Shown piece after piece: positions 28,251-43,200 of a DNA stretch of 64,000 nt. Under the pieces are notes generated by a model. That model saw nothing but the letters and a program-made list of their open reading frames with translations. It was not told the origin of the DNA and did no database searches. Position numbers and translations under genes: made by a program. The stretch is from Pseudomaricurvus albidus (GTDB taxonomy: Bacteria; Pseudomonadota; Gammaproteobacteria; Pseudomonadales; Cellvibrionaceae): the NCBI RefSeq assembly GCF_018863235.1, contig NZ_JAHKRS010000013.1:40473-104472 (forward strand), written 5' to 3'. How positions within the stretch are numbered: position 1 is the first letter of the stretch; each line of letters starts with the position of its first letter.

Positions 28251-31200
28251 CCCGACTGGTTACCACCAATCAAGTCCAGCTTGTCAGGCACCGCCGATAC
28301 CCGTGCACCACCAAGAGCGGGATCCAGCGTGATACGACCATAGTTACCGAGTAACAGATCTGTTGTGAACAGGCCGTTAAAGAAATCAGCGCCCGCACCG
28401 CCGATCATCCAGTCGTAGTCATCACCGCCATCGAGATAATCATCGCCTCCCAGACCCAGGCCCGATGTATCGACGTAGAAGTTACCCGCCCTGTCGTAGC
28501 CCATATCGGCAAAGTCACCCAACAGGATATCGTTACCCCGGCCACCCTCGATGCGATCATCACCGCCACCGCCAAAGGCACGGTCATTACCGTCACCCAA
28601 ACTCAGAGTGTCATCACCGCCCTGGGGGGCTGAAAGGGTGGACGCAAACAGGAAAGCATTATTGGCATAGATAAAAATACCCTGATCGCCCATCACGATA
28701 TCATCGCCAGCACCACTGTTGACCTCGTCATCACCGAAACCGGCCATGATACGGTCATCACCACCACCGGTATTGAGACGATCATCACCCGCCGTGCTGT
28801 CGTTGTCATCGGTGGTTAACATGGTAACCAGATTACCGTTGCGGTCGTAATCGATGCGTCCGTTATCGGCAATCACATCATCAATACCATCACCCGTGTC
28901 AACCTGATCATCACCACGGCCAGACACGATGGTGTTGTTGCCGCCCGACATCTGCACCAGATCGTTGCCACCCAGTGTCGGCTCGGTGCTGCGCACCTGC
29001 CGCAGACTTCCGTCGGTGCGCCAGAGGATTTCACCGTTATCAGCCAGGATAATCTTGTCGCCGTCGCCACCATAGATCTGATCGTCCCCGTCACCGCCAA
29101 TCACCGCTGCGGGGCCATTACCCAGAGTGACCTGATCGTAGCCACCTTCGCCCGGCTGACGAAAGGACAAACGGACCAGTACACCGTCGACATAAGCAAA
29201 CTCGCCGTTATCCGCCAGCACCTGCGCGCTGCCGTTGCCAGACGATAAATTGTCCTGCCCCAGACCGCCCAGCAGGCGGTTGTTACCATCACCCGCGTCC
29301 AGCTGATCATTACCTGCGGTACTGCTGTCAGGGTCAGTGCTCTGCATCAGGCTGACCAGACCATTACTGTCGTAATCAATCTGACCATTGTCGCCCACCA
29401 GCGTATCGGCACCCGCACCGGTGGTCACACTGTCAATGCCGTAACCGGCCAACACAGTGTTATCACCTGCACCCAGCTGCACCATGTCATCGCCGCCCAA
29501 TTCAGGAGCGGTTGTACGGATCTGCTGCAAGACACCGGTGCTACTCCAGAGAATCTCACCATTGTCAGCCAGAACCTGCTTGTCACCAGCGCCACCTGAC
29601 AGCTGATCATTACCGTCGCCCAGTACGACCACGGCATCGGTATCACCCAGAGTTACATTGTCGTCATCACCACTACCGATTGTGGTACTGGTAGCACGCA
29701 CCAGAACCTCATCCACATAGAAGAGTTCGCCATTGTCCCCGAATACATGTGCAGTACCGTTGCCGGTGCTGATGCTGTCCTGCCCCAGGCCACCCAGGAT
29801 ACGATTGAAACCATCTCCCGCGTCCACGGTGTCGTTGCCGGCCGTGCTGCTGTCCGTATCGGTGGTTTGCATCAGGCTGACGTTGCCACTGGCATCGAAA
29901 TCGATCTGGCCGTTATCGCCAATGATGTCGTCATTGCCGTCGCCGGTATTGATCACATCATTGCCTTTACCCGCCAGTACGGTGTTGTTGCCCAGCACTC
30001 CTGTGGTGATGGTATCGTCACCGCCCTGATCCAACGCAGTGGTGCGGAACTGCACGGCTACACCGGCGGTGCTCCACAAGAGTTCACCGTTGTCACCCAG
30101 CAGCGTGTGGTTGCCATTGCCCACGGCGATGGTGTCATTGCCCTGACCACCCACAATGACCGCGTCGTTGCCGCTGTCACTGATCTGGTCATCGCCACCT
30201 TCAGGGGTCACGGTAGAGGTCGCGCGCAACAGGACGTCGTCCGTGTATTGCAGCTCGCCGCTATCCCCCAGAATATGGTCAACGCCCACACCGGTGGTCA
30301 CGCTGTCCTGTCCCAGACCGGCCAGAACCCGATTGAAACCATCTGCAGCATCAATACTGTCATTGCCGGCCGTGCTGCTGTCCGTATCGGTGGTTTGCAT
30401 CAGGCTGACGTTGCCACTGGCATCGAAGTCGATCTGACCGTTATCGCCAATGATGTCATCGTTGCCGTCGCCGGTATTGATCACATCATTGCCTTTACCC
30501 GCCAGTACGGTGTTGTTGCCCAGCGCTCCAGTGGTGATGGTATCGTCACCGCCCTGATCGAACGCGGTGGTGCGGAACTGCAGGGCTATACCGGCGGTGC
30601 TCCACAAGAGTTCACCGTTGTCACCCAGCAGCGTGTGGTTGCCATTGCCCACGGCGATGGTGTCATTGCCCTGACCACCCACAATGACCGCGTCGTTGCC
30701 GCTGTCGCTGATCTGGTCATCGCCACCTTCACTAGTCACGGTAGACGTCGCGCGCAACAGGACGTCGTCCGTGTATTGCAGCTCGCCGCTGTCCCCCAGA
30801 ATATGGTCAACGCCCACACCGGCGGTCACGCTGTCCTGTCCCAGACCGGCCAGAACTCGATTGAAACCATCTCCCGCTTCAATGCTGTCATTGCCGGCTG
30901 TGCTGCTGTCCGTATCGGTGGTTTGCATCAGGCTGACGTTGCCACTGGCATCGAAGTCGATCTGACCGTTATCGCCAATGATGTCGTCGTCACCGTCGCC
31001 GGTATTGATCACATCGTTGCCGTAACCTGCCAAAACCGTGTTGTTACCGCTGTTCAAAGTAATGTCATCATCACCGCCCTGACCCAGAGCCGTAGTAACG
31101 AACTGCTGGCTTACTCCTGAGGCACTCCACTGCGCACGTCCGTTATCGCCGAACACCAGCTGATCACCCGCGCCAGCACCCGAGCTGATGGTATCAGCCC

Positions 31201-34200
31201 CCTGCCCGGCGACAATGACGCTGTTACCGGCATCAATGGTGATGTTGTCATCTCCGCCCAGATTGACGTTATCGCTGTTAACTTGGACCAGCACGCCAGA
31301 TTGCCAGTTGGCCGTCGCGTTATCACCCAACACCAGACTGTCACCAGCCAGTACACGAATGGTATCGGCGCCCTGACCACCCAGCAGCTGGTTGTAATCT
31401 CCGGCACTACCAACGGTAATGCGGTCATCACCACCCTGGCTTTCGCGTGAACGAATACGGGTCAAAACACCGGCCAGATAAGCAATATCCCCCAAGTCAC
31501 CGAGGATAATGTTGTTGCCATCGAGATCGGTTACCGTATCGTCGCCCAGCCCCGCCAGGATCCGGTCGGCTCCCAAACCACCGTCAATGGTGTCATCACC
31601 GGAGACCAACAGTTCCAGCGTGATGATTGTCTGCAGACTATCCAGCTGACTGGCCAGAAGATTAGTGCCCAGCTCATCCTGAGCCTCACCATTGTCGCCA
31701 AAGACAATGTCATCTCCTGCGCCAGCCTCAATAAGATCGTTACCCGCATTACCACGGATCAGATCCATATCATCACCACCGAGGATATGGTCATCGCCAT
31801 CGCCGCCATCGAGAGTATCGAAACCGGCTTCACCGTAGATCACATCGTTGCCACCCTGGCCATCGATGCGGTCATGACCGGCATTGCCATAGAGAATGTC
31901 GTCGCCCTGGCTGCCCAGCACCACATCGTCACCATTACCGGCATTGACGCGAATGGCCAGAGTCGCGGCCGTAGCATCGATCCGGTCGTTACCGTCTTGC
32001 GTATGGATCGAGAGTCGTCTCGCCTCACTGCCCCACACCGGCGCCAGTACTGCGTGCGCAGGATTAAGCAGATCATCGGTCGCTGTCACCAGGATAGTGT
32101 CATTACCGCTGTTGCTGTAAAGCGTAGTGATGGTAACGCCTTCGTTGTAGACACTGCTGACGGTAATCCGGTCATCACCCTGACCACTCCAGATCACCAG
32201 ATCATTATCGAAGTTGCCACCGGTCGCCGCATAGTTGATCAATGCCGGAGCCAAACCACTGATACTGGTAGCGGTCAGTTCAACAGAGGTATCAGCGTCA
32301 GTGCTGTCGTAATCACTGACATAGAGTCTGTTAGCACCAGCACCGGCATCGAGATTGAGCTCACCGGCAATACCATCAAGATTACCGTGGGCCACTTCCT
32401 GATTACTCAGGTCTGCTACCGCATCACTGGTGACTTCGAGACGGTCATCACCGGCGTGGGTATTGATCGTGGTAACCGTCGCCGCCGCTGTGGCCTGAAC
32501 ATTGATCTGGTCTGCGCCGGAGCCGGTATCGATATTGAGCTGGTCAACACCGTAATAGTTGATGCCATCCATGCGGGTGGCAATCTCTGCACCGGAGACC
32601 GCGCTCATAACCGCATCCGCATACTCGCCACGGAAACTGATGAGCCAATCACTGCCGACGCGCGCCACCTGGACATTATCCGTGTGTGGCAAACCACCAT
32701 TGCTGTTGTTGGCATTCAATACCGGTTGCAACGCAGTCAGGAATTCTGTCTCGCTCGCGTCCCAGGCAATAACAACAGCCTGCCCAAGAACTTCGAGCTC
32801 AACATTACCGCTGGTCGCGGTAACCGTCAGCACCTGAACATTGCCGCTGGTAGGTACCGCTGCACCTTCACGAACAACAGCGACCCGGGCATCCACCGAC
32901 GTATTGTCATCACCAACCAGGCCGGTGGTATCCACCTGCATGGTGTCAATGTCGAGCCCAGCCAGCTCAGCCCCGAAGGTCATCTGATAACCGTAACCGC
33001 TGGCCGAAACCTCCAGCTCAACACTCACCCCAGTGCTCACACCAAAGTGGTTATTGAGCAGCGTCGTCATTGCAGCCGCGTCAAGACCATAATCAACCGT
33101 CAAGGCGCCATAGCTGCCGAAGTCGATACTGTAAGTGCCGGCAACCGCACGCACCTGCAGCGTCTGGATTTCTGCCAACGATGGCATATCCAGACCGGTC
33201 AGGCTGGTATCTGTCAGAGTCAGGCTGTTGTCTTCAAGGTCGCCACTGTCATCAACATTCAGCACATCGTTGCCATTGCCACCCATATCGACAACCAGCA
33301 GGTTGGCGATTTCATCCACCAACTGTTGATCGCTGCTGACAGTGATGGTGTCATCACCGTCAGCGGTACGCAGAACCGTCACACCCGCCACGGTTTTAAC
33401 ATCAATGACATCGTTACCCAGTCCGGTATCAATCAGGGTATTACCGGCATGGGTCGACTCGATGGTGACATTATCGACACCTGAACCCAGCTCAATATTG
33501 AGTGATTCAAGGTTTTCGTAGTGAATACCGCCGACAATTTCGGTGCCCGCAATCATCACATCATCACCCATACCCAGACCACCGATGTGATTATGGGTCA
33601 GGGTCATGGACTCTTCTGCAGGGCTGCCGGCGTTATAGAGATTGAGAACATCAACCTGCACCGCTTCCTCAACCCGGGTATTGAGATTGACCGGGCGAAT
33701 AAAGTACTCATCGCCGCTCTGCAGGACCACACCCTCTGGCAGAGTCGCCAGCGTCAGGGTGGTCAGGTCAGGGCTGATCGCTTCAATATCAACGGTTGCC
33801 AGTAAGGCGCCGTCGCGCATGATGGACATCTCATACGGATTATCTGCGATACGCGCATCGAAGCCATCGGCAAAAGCCTTGCTGACAGGGTCCCAGTATT
33901 CCGCATCCGGGTTGGCAACCTGGTTCGGCGACACTACGGTTATCTCACCTTCGGCCGGGAACAGATTGGTTTCACCAGGTAACATCACCGGATCGTTAAG
34001 TACGTAATCAGCACCTATTTGTTCACCACCGTTGATAAACAGTGGACCGCGAATCTGATTGACCCGTTCGGTTCCTGGAGCAAAGACTTTGACATCACCA
34101 CCATCGACAATGAGGTCGTTGAGAGCCGCCACATCCACCGATTGCAGTGAACTCCAGGTAGTCGTGTCAAACACCACATTATCTTTGCCGGTGCTCACCT

Positions 34201-37200
34201 GAATTTCGTAATGCTCGGCATCATCGGAGAACACTCGCTCGCCATTATAGGTGCGGGTTTCGGTACCACCGATAGCGACCGTGACATCATCATCAGGTTG
34301 GCCGGACAACACCATCAGATACTGATCATTTTGCCAGGCTGTATTGTTGGCACTGGTGTAAGCGCTGTACACGTCAGCGATCCGGTAAGTGATCTCATAG
34401 CGGTCACCAGCCTCCAGAGTAAGACCGGATTCCAGTGTGAACGTATCGGTTAATACATCGTAACCGGCTATCACCGCACTTTGAACATCGGCAAGCGGAT
34501 CGTCATTGAGCACAGTCAATGTCATACCCACCAGATCAACAAAGTCCGCGTCCAGAGCGTGACCGTCGAGCGAGATATTCAGCTGGTAGTTTTCGCTGAT
34601 TCCAATCTCGTAGCCACCACTGCCCAGATCTGTTGTCGACGTGGTTGAGCTGCTGTAGCTTCCCTCAAGGATTCCAAAGAGGCCATAACGCTCTTCATTA
34701 AAATTGGTAACCTCAGTTTCGAAAATTTCATATTCGAACTGATAACCCACTTCGATGGTGTAGGTTCCCGCTTCATCCAACAGCATCAGTAACATGGGAT
34801 CCTGTAACTGATTACTGCCGGTATCCAGCCGGTCCGAGTAATCGGTCGTTACAGCTACCGGGTTACCTGCTGCATCAAACACCTTCAGGTACGGCTTATA
34901 AGTCGAACTGTAATGAGTCGTGTTGATGAACGTCTGGGTAAACTCGCTATAGTCACCCAGTCCAAAGGTTCCGGTTGTCCAGCTACTGGAGGTGCTGCTG
35001 GTATAAGAGTAGCTGTCCGTAAAGGAACGGCCATAGTCAATGTCAAACAACCCCTGCACAAACGTCAGGCGAGCGTTCTTGATGACGGCATCATCGATAC
35101 CACTATCAATCACCAGGCGTGCACCAGCGGCTGTTGCACTGCTGGTCAGGCCTGCGGCATTCAGCAACGCCATCAAATGGTCGGCGACGACTTCATTGAT
35201 TGGATCATCAGAATCAATATCCGCCTGAGTCACCGCATGGGTGTAGTCCACGCCGTTGACAGTAACCGTCCAGGTATCGCCCACTGCCGGAGACGCATCG
35301 GCAGACAGATCCAGAACATATTTATCCCATCGATCCTGGGTATCCGTTTGGGCTGCCGCCAGAGCTTCGGTGCTGGTAATCAGCAAGCTGGATGTCAGCT
35401 GGCTTTCATCCGCAGCAACCATCACAAGATCAGAACCCTCTGCGGTGATTGTAATGGTGGCAAAGAGCGCATTGAGCGCACTGGCTGCCGTTGCCAGATC
35501 TGTCTCGGCGGTAATTGTCTGCGTGTCACTGCCAATCGTCAGGGCCCAGCTATCGTCAGCAAAACTGTAATTGCTGAGATCAATCGACTGACGATACAGG
35601 GTAACATCAGCGGTTGAATTAGAAGTTTCAACACTGACGTCAGTCGCGACAATATTGGCGGTTAATTGAGGGTTACTGCTGTGACGGATCACCAGCTCAT
35701 TACTGTCGACAAACACCTCATCAAACTCAGCGGAAAGAGCTGTGTCGAGTGCAGCCAGTGTTGTACCACTGGCCGTAATGGTATCACCATCGCTTACTTG
35801 CCACTGCTCACCCGTTACCAGAGTATCGTCTAAAGTCAGGCGCTGTTCATAATAGTTCTGCGCCGTCTCAGTCAGGCCCGTCAGACTGGTATTGACTGCC
35901 GCATTGGTACCGGAGGTACTGATCTTGGTAATGGTAAAGCCATCTTCACCCGCAACATACTCAACGCTGTAGAAACCCGCCAGCGTGCTGCCCATATTAT
36001 CCTGAAGATCCGCTGCCAAAGCCTCCGCAATTTCTGCCTTGGTTGGCAAGGCCGGTGTGCCCGGTGAACCTGTACTTTCAGCTGGTGTGGTATAGCTCGC
36101 AGTGTATGCCCCGGTGCTACCCAGAGAGATGGACCAGGTCTGCTCATAATCCACAGCGGTATCAATGGTGAAATAGCTTTCAGGCACAAACGTGGCACTG
36201 GTATCGTCAGCCACACGGGTACCGCTGTAACTGACACTGACCGAACCTGAACCTTCAATAACCGTCAGGGTATCGCTGCCGTTGCTGAAGCTGATCCGGT
36301 AATCATCACCCAATACCGCTTTGACTGCGGCTACCAGGCCATTACCGGCATCGTTGAGCTTGTCGCTGTCACTACTATAGGTGTACTCAGCTCCGTCGAT
36401 GGTTACTGCCCAGATCTGTCCTGCACTCACTCCTCCAGCCGGGGCCTCGAGAACAATGGCGGTTTCTTTCTGGACCTGATCGGTCTGCGACTGACTGATC
36501 TCCGTCTCGTGCAAAACAGAAATCTTAAAGCCCAGTTCCGCATTATCGATCTGTACACCAGTTCCGCTTGACGTCACCGTAAAGAAGTTTGCGTCCAAAC
36601 CTGTCGAAGCATTTTTCAGCTGAGTGGCCAATTTAGTTGCCAGCTCACTGCCAGCGGCGCTGGTCGCCGTAACGCTATAGTCCTGGCCATTAACGTTCAC
36701 TATCCAGCGATCATTGACGGTCACGGTATCCGGAAAATCGACCGTTGCGCTGGTGTACCAGCCTGCGGTGCTGCCAGCAGCAGACTGGGCCGTGTTAATG
36801 GTGCCCACCTCACCGCTGATCATGTCCTCAGTTACGTTAAAGGTGTAATAGTCCTTGCTGCCGGAACCAATACCTTCAACCGTGAGATGCGCCAGGCTGC
36901 CATCAATATTGCCGCCAAATTCCGCATTACCAATATTGGCATTCGGCGTGTCGTACCAACCGGTGTTGCTGCCACCACTGAGTGATTGACCCGTACTGGA
37001 GTCTGAAGATTGACTTTCATTCTCCAACACCGGTGCCGGGATAAACTTGAAGTCGGCTACGGTCTGTTGTGGCAAGCTCAGGTGCAACTGGTAGTCAGCG
37101 CCTTCCGGTACTCCGGTACCAAACGCCGAAACACCATTGGTACGTCCATCGACAGCAATGATATAGCGACCTGCCTCGGTAATCACTCGAGACAGATGCG

Positions 37201-40200
37201 CGTCATTAGCGGTACTGCTTCCAGGATCCGTGCTGCCATTGCCAAACCCGGTACGGGTCAGTTCCAGCGTATCGTTGCCGTCTACACGGGCAAGACTTAA
37301 CTGGCTCTGCCACCAGACACTGTCGCCAGACTCGTAGCCGTGATCAATATCCGCCACCAGCGTCAGGCTACCACCTGCTGCCGTGAGCATTTCTTCAGTG
37401 ATCAACACCTCGTAGTAATCGCGGCTGCCGTCACCGGTTGCATTGACGGTCAGGTGCGGTACGGCTTCGGAGCTGGAAATAGATGGGTTCAGTGCCATAC
37501 TCCAGCGAGCCAGAGAAAGATCCTGGGCATAGAACCAGGCATCGTTGCCCTGCAATTCATCAATCTCGGCAATACCGACACTACCGGTGAAGTTTGTGCC
37601 ATCAGTGACACCAGCCACTTCACCCTGGGCCAGCACACCGAATTCTGCCTGCTCGGCAACACGCGTACTGGAGCCATCCTGCAAACTGTAGGACACAATG
37701 ACGTCGTCTAATGTACTGTCATTGCCATCCATGTCGATCTGATGACGCTCAAGCAACAACAGGGTCGGATGATCACCATCGGCGATGGTGACATCCACCA
37801 CCCCCATGTTCATTCCATCGTAGTCACTGCCGGCACTGCTGACGTCATGAGACATACGACCGAAGTGAGTTCCTTCGACCAGGTCATCAGCCACTGCTTT
37901 GAACTCGACAGTCTGAACCTGATTCCAGTCTGCAGGTGTAAAGGTCAATACCACCGAGTCTTCATAGGTAGGGTCACCGGCTTTACGCAACTGCAACTGA
38001 CCATCAGCACTCACGGTGATGGTGACATCATCTGTGGGTTGCTTGCTCAATACCACGCGGTAAGAATCTTCATTCAGTTCAACAATATCTTCAGCCACCA
38101 GTGGCTGGTCATTGTTCTGACTGATCACAACCGACGGTGCGTCATTATCGATAACTTCAACAACCATGCGGCTGGCGATCAGGCGATCGTATTCGCCACC
38201 ATCCTCATCACTGAGCCCCTCCATCACACTGTGACGGATTTCAACCGCACCATTGCCTTCAGCCAACAGATCATCAATGGCGTCAACCGTAATCGTCTGT
38301 GCGATGAACCAGTTACTGCGGTCAAACAACAGCGTGGTCGCATTTGCGTTGCCATTGAGGGTGACGCCTTCACCGCCAGCCAGCTGTACTGCCTCCTCCG
38401 GCAGTGTCGCCGTAGCCGTTACCCGCACCACATCTTTTGGCGGACGCGTCAGCACCACTTCGTAGGTATTGATCGCGTTGGGATCAGCCAGAATTGCACC
38501 ATCGTCATCTTCATAGGCACGCAACGAGCCCGCTACGGGACGGATAATAATGCCCGCCTCGTCATCGTCCTGAACATTGGCCATTAACATCTGGTTAATG
38601 CCATCCAGACGCGAATCATTACTGGTAATTACGTTCTCGATACCACCACTGTGGCCCAACAGATCATCGGCAACGACCGCCACCGGTTCACCGTTATTGC
38701 CTCCGGCAGTTTCAAAGGTATCACTGCCCAGACCACCCACCAGATTCACCTGCACACCTTCATCGGTACTGTGCACAAAGAAGGTATCGTTGCCTTCCAG
38801 ACCGTCAATCACCAGTTTTTCGATACCATCAAAATTAGTGAAACGACCGGCACCGTAAACGCCACTGGCGGTAATGACAAAGTCATCACCCATTTCAGTA
38901 CCCAGAATCGTGACGGTATCGAGACCATCACCACCGGCAATATTAACCGGCGCATTCATGGCGTAACTGATGAAGTCTGCCCCCTGACCACCATTGATAT
39001 TGGTGAACGGAGCATTTGGATCATTGGGATCAACCAGCACAAAACTGCGGATCAGGAAGGTATCATTGTCGGCATCACCATACAGGGAGATTTCAGCCAC
39101 ATTACGATAAATCGTGAAGCTGTCCTCACCAATGCCACCATGCAGACTGGCAGCGTAGCTGATGCCATTACTGATAAAGCCCTGGGTAATTCGCGTTGTA
39201 TCGTAATAGTCTTCCGGCGCTAAACCGGCGTCGCCATCGCGAGGCGAGTTGAAGATCTGTCCAACCTGGAAGCTGTCATCACCGCCATCACCAAATACAG
39301 CCAACACGGCGCTGGTATCATCAAAGACAAAGTTATCATCACCATCGCGACCGTAAACCGTAATACCACCATTCAGATCGCTGCCGTAATTAACCCGCTC
39401 AACGGTACCGTTAGTCACCCGATTGCCGTCTGCGTCCGTCTCCATCGCATTGATGGATTTTGGACGGAAAAGGAAATTGTCGACATCATTGGTGCCATAA
39501 ACAGACAACGCATTAATGGCGTTCAGATCACCAACCGACTGGTCATCAATGTTAATGATCGATGATCCTTCACCCGCCAGGGCCACATAGTAGAAGTCGC
39601 TGCCAAACTGACCGTGCAAATTCAGCATTCCACCAATGCCATTGGCAAACGTCTGCTGACCGTAGCGATCGTAATTAACACGGATGATATCGTCATCGGC
39701 ACCGGCATTGATATCAGCCATCGCGCCGGTAGCGGCAATATTGATGGTGTCGTCGCCGGCACCGGTATTGATGACCACCGCGTCTGCAGTGGCCGCCGAC
39801 ATATACACCTGATCGTCACCGGCACCGGTATTGATGGTAATGTCATCCAGGTGATGAACACTTTCCACAGTCACCGTATCAGCAACCAGCTGACTGTCAT
39901 CGCTGGAGGCGGCGGCGTTGAGATTAAGGTCAATCACCTCCATGCCAGCCATGCGCAGGCCGTATTGCCCCAGGCCTTGCAGAGTGTCAAAGCTGATGAT
40001 TTTCTCAACGTCACCCTTACCGGTGACGTACTCTTTGTTGACGGTAACCACATAGTCTGTAGTGAGGTTAACCATGACCGACTCGGGCAGATAAAAACCA
40101 CTGTCGTCCAGTATCGCTTCTACATCCAGAACATGCTCACGATCGGTGCCGTCTATATTTTTCTCAATAATCAAGCCATCAATCAGTGGAGCTTCTACGT

Positions 40201-43200
40201 CAGTGCGTAACGCTTGACCGCCATCAAGGCTTTCGATCAAAGACTGAACGTTGGCGTCAGTAAAGGCCATTTCACTCAGCCCCGCTGCCGCCACATAGGC
40301 CTTCCAGTTATCGCTGTTGAGGTAGGTTCCCCCTTCCAGCAGATCGGATCTGAAAACGTCCTCACTGGCTTGATTCAGTCGACGGATCGCCACGCTCTCC
40401 AGTACCACTTCGTGATTGCTGCCCACACCATAATAGGAGTAGGTGTAATAAGAGTGATCCAGGTTGTCGACTTCAGCAATGTACGCTTTGTTCAGGGCGA
40501 CTTCCTTGCCGGCAAGAGTGCTGCCAATACCGCCGATGGAACCTCTCTTATAATTAACCCCCTCAACACCCGAGGTATCACCTACGGTGTAAATAATTTC
40601 AATCAGCTCACGGGTAATCGGCGCAACCGGCGTGTCGTAATCCGTTTTGCCACTATCCGGTGGCACTGGGCCATAGCCATTGTCATTTCGGGTCAGCGCA
40701 TTAACGCCCTCTTCGAATTCGCCATAGGCATCGAGGCGCCCGGTATAAGCACCTGCACCACTGTTCCAGTCGTAGGCATCATCGTAGACGGCGTTATCCC
40801 AGATATCCTGACTGTATTTATAAGTCACAGTGCGAATACTGGTATCCAGTGTTGTTTGCTTATAAACCTTGAGCGCGGAATCTGTACCAATATCGAAACC
40901 GTCGATTTTTAGCTCACTGCGAACACCGGACAAGTTGAGGTAATCACGCAAAGCTTCCAGTGCGGCACGAACATTTTCACTGCCGGTAATGGCGTCGAGC
41001 TCTGGATCAAGCAACAGCTGTTCCAGTGCAGCCATGGAGAAATCATAGCTACTGATGACGTTTTCTCCGACCAATTGCAAGCCACGCAGGGTAAAGCCAT
41101 TCAGACGATCGTTAAAATCAAGTTTGGATTGGCTGTCAAGATTACCCGAAGTCTGCAAGGCCTGCTGCGCGACATACAAATCGGTCAGATAATCAATCGC
41201 ATAAAACTCATTGGTAATGGCATCCTGCGACAGGACAATATCGGCTTCATCCAGCTCCCCTGCCAACAAGTCGTCGAGTACACCCACCTGGATATCTTTG
41301 TGAGCGCGCAGCAGGGCTGCTTGCAGGTCATCGTGATTCAGCCCCTGAGGAATAGTACCCGTCAGTGCTGAAGTATCGAAACTGAAACTGACCTTTTCCT
41401 GCTCCTGTTTCACCAGACTCACATCGAGACCGGTATTGTCACGAGCATTAACCGTAATGGTATCCTCACCTGCACCACCGGCAATTTTCACAAGACCGGC
41501 GATACGGGACATATCGTAATTTTCAGGCAGGATTTTTTTAACGGTGCGCTCGGGTAAACCTTCGAACTTATAGGATGCGACACCATCCACCGCTACGGCC
41601 TGGTAATCCTGAGTCAGGTTAATGTCTTTGTTTTTAACGGCTTCGACGTTATAGAAGAGCGCCATCAGGTCCCAGAACATGTCCTTACCGGGTGTGCCCG
41701 GGCGATCCTCTGCAGACCAGACTCCCTCTTCACCTTCAATGTGGGGCATATTGGTGTAGTGGGTAGTCCCCCACCACAGGAACCAGGTTTGAAATTCATC
41801 GGCTGGCATCTGTGCCGCGTAAATATCACCTTTGTAGAAATCCGGATCGTAGCCCCAATCATCGAGACGATTGGTACCATTGACCGTACTGTCATAGATC
41901 TGGTCAGTATGGATAAAATCACCCCAAATGGTCCGGGCCACCACCTCACGCATGAAGTTCTTATACAGTATTTCATCGAGACTGCGGTCACCGGTCCAGA
42001 TACCGCCCGTGTCACCAATCGCACTCAGAACTTCGAAATCAAAATCGTCAGGCAGGGAAGGTGCACTGCCATTCCCCAACAGGAATTCCTGTTCATAATC
42101 GCCATCGCTATTGCCCCCTGACCAGCTCTGCCCCGAGTGATTGAGCATCGCCTCCAGGGCATTGGTGTTGGCATAGTAGGCATCAACGACGTCACTGTTG
42201 CGCTGGAATATCTTGAAATCCATTCCACCAAATGTAACGTCGACCAGGGAATAAAGCGCCGCATTGGCTACCGGGTTATTGCGCGCACGCTCAAAACCCT
42301 GGGCATAGAGTTTCAAGGCAACGGCAAAGTTGGCTTCCAGTAAACGCCAGTGATCATCACTGATATTGGTTTCTGCATCGCTGTTGATCCACTTTTTGTA
42401 GAACTCGGCCCAGGCGTCCTTGCGTTCAGTGGTGGTCATATTGCGCTTGTTCAGCAGCACATCATTGTAATTAAACAGTTGCGACAGGTACTGATCTTCA
42501 AGCACCTGCTGCTCTACGGTATAGACCGCATTGCTTTCCGGATAGGTCACATAAAAGTCCTGTTCGGCACCCCCCAGGTTAACCTGATCGGCACCTGAGC
42601 CCAGGCTTAGCACCAGACTGATATTTTCATCCAGACCATGCAGGTTGACGACATCGTCACCCGCACCGGTGATCAACGCCAGTCGTTCGACGCCGCTAAC
42701 CCCTTCAACCTTCAGACCCGCGCCATAGATATACTGTTTGCTGTTCTCGTCTGTGAAGATATAAAAAGTGTCCTGCAAGCGGGTTCCTGACAACACCAGT
42801 GTGTCGAAACCGGAACCGCCGTAAATAGAAACACGATTGTTCTTCACATAGTTGATCAGGACATCGGTATCATCTTCCTGAACGTTGTTGTTTTCATCAC
42901 CGGCACCGGCACTGATCTCACCACCGCCCAGATCTTCGAGACCATTGACGCCCGTTTGCAGGTGGGCCTTCAGGAAGAAAGTGTCATCGCCACGCTCACC
43001 GTACAGATTGAGCTCACCGATGTTGTGATTGACTTCAAAGTAGTCATCACCATCCCCACCATAGAATGCCGCATTATAATTAACACCGGCAGTAATGCCG
43101 TTTACACCATTAACCACTTCTATCTGGTTACCGTGTCCGTCATCGACAAACGTGGTGTCAATCACCCGGCCAACCAGGAAGTTATCGTTGCCTTGTTCAC

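Noticed and set aside
28270..31960. CRISPR array
   Set aside because: Regular repeats are present, but they are long, coding, in frame, and lack short repeat-spacer structure. They encode RTX units.
29747..33484. Long plus-strand frames (about 457 and 565 codons) opposite the giant gene
   Set aside because: They follow the repeat structure of the minus-strand gene, have low-complexity translations with no recognisable motif, and no ribosome-binding sites. They are shadows caused by codon bias in RTX repeats.
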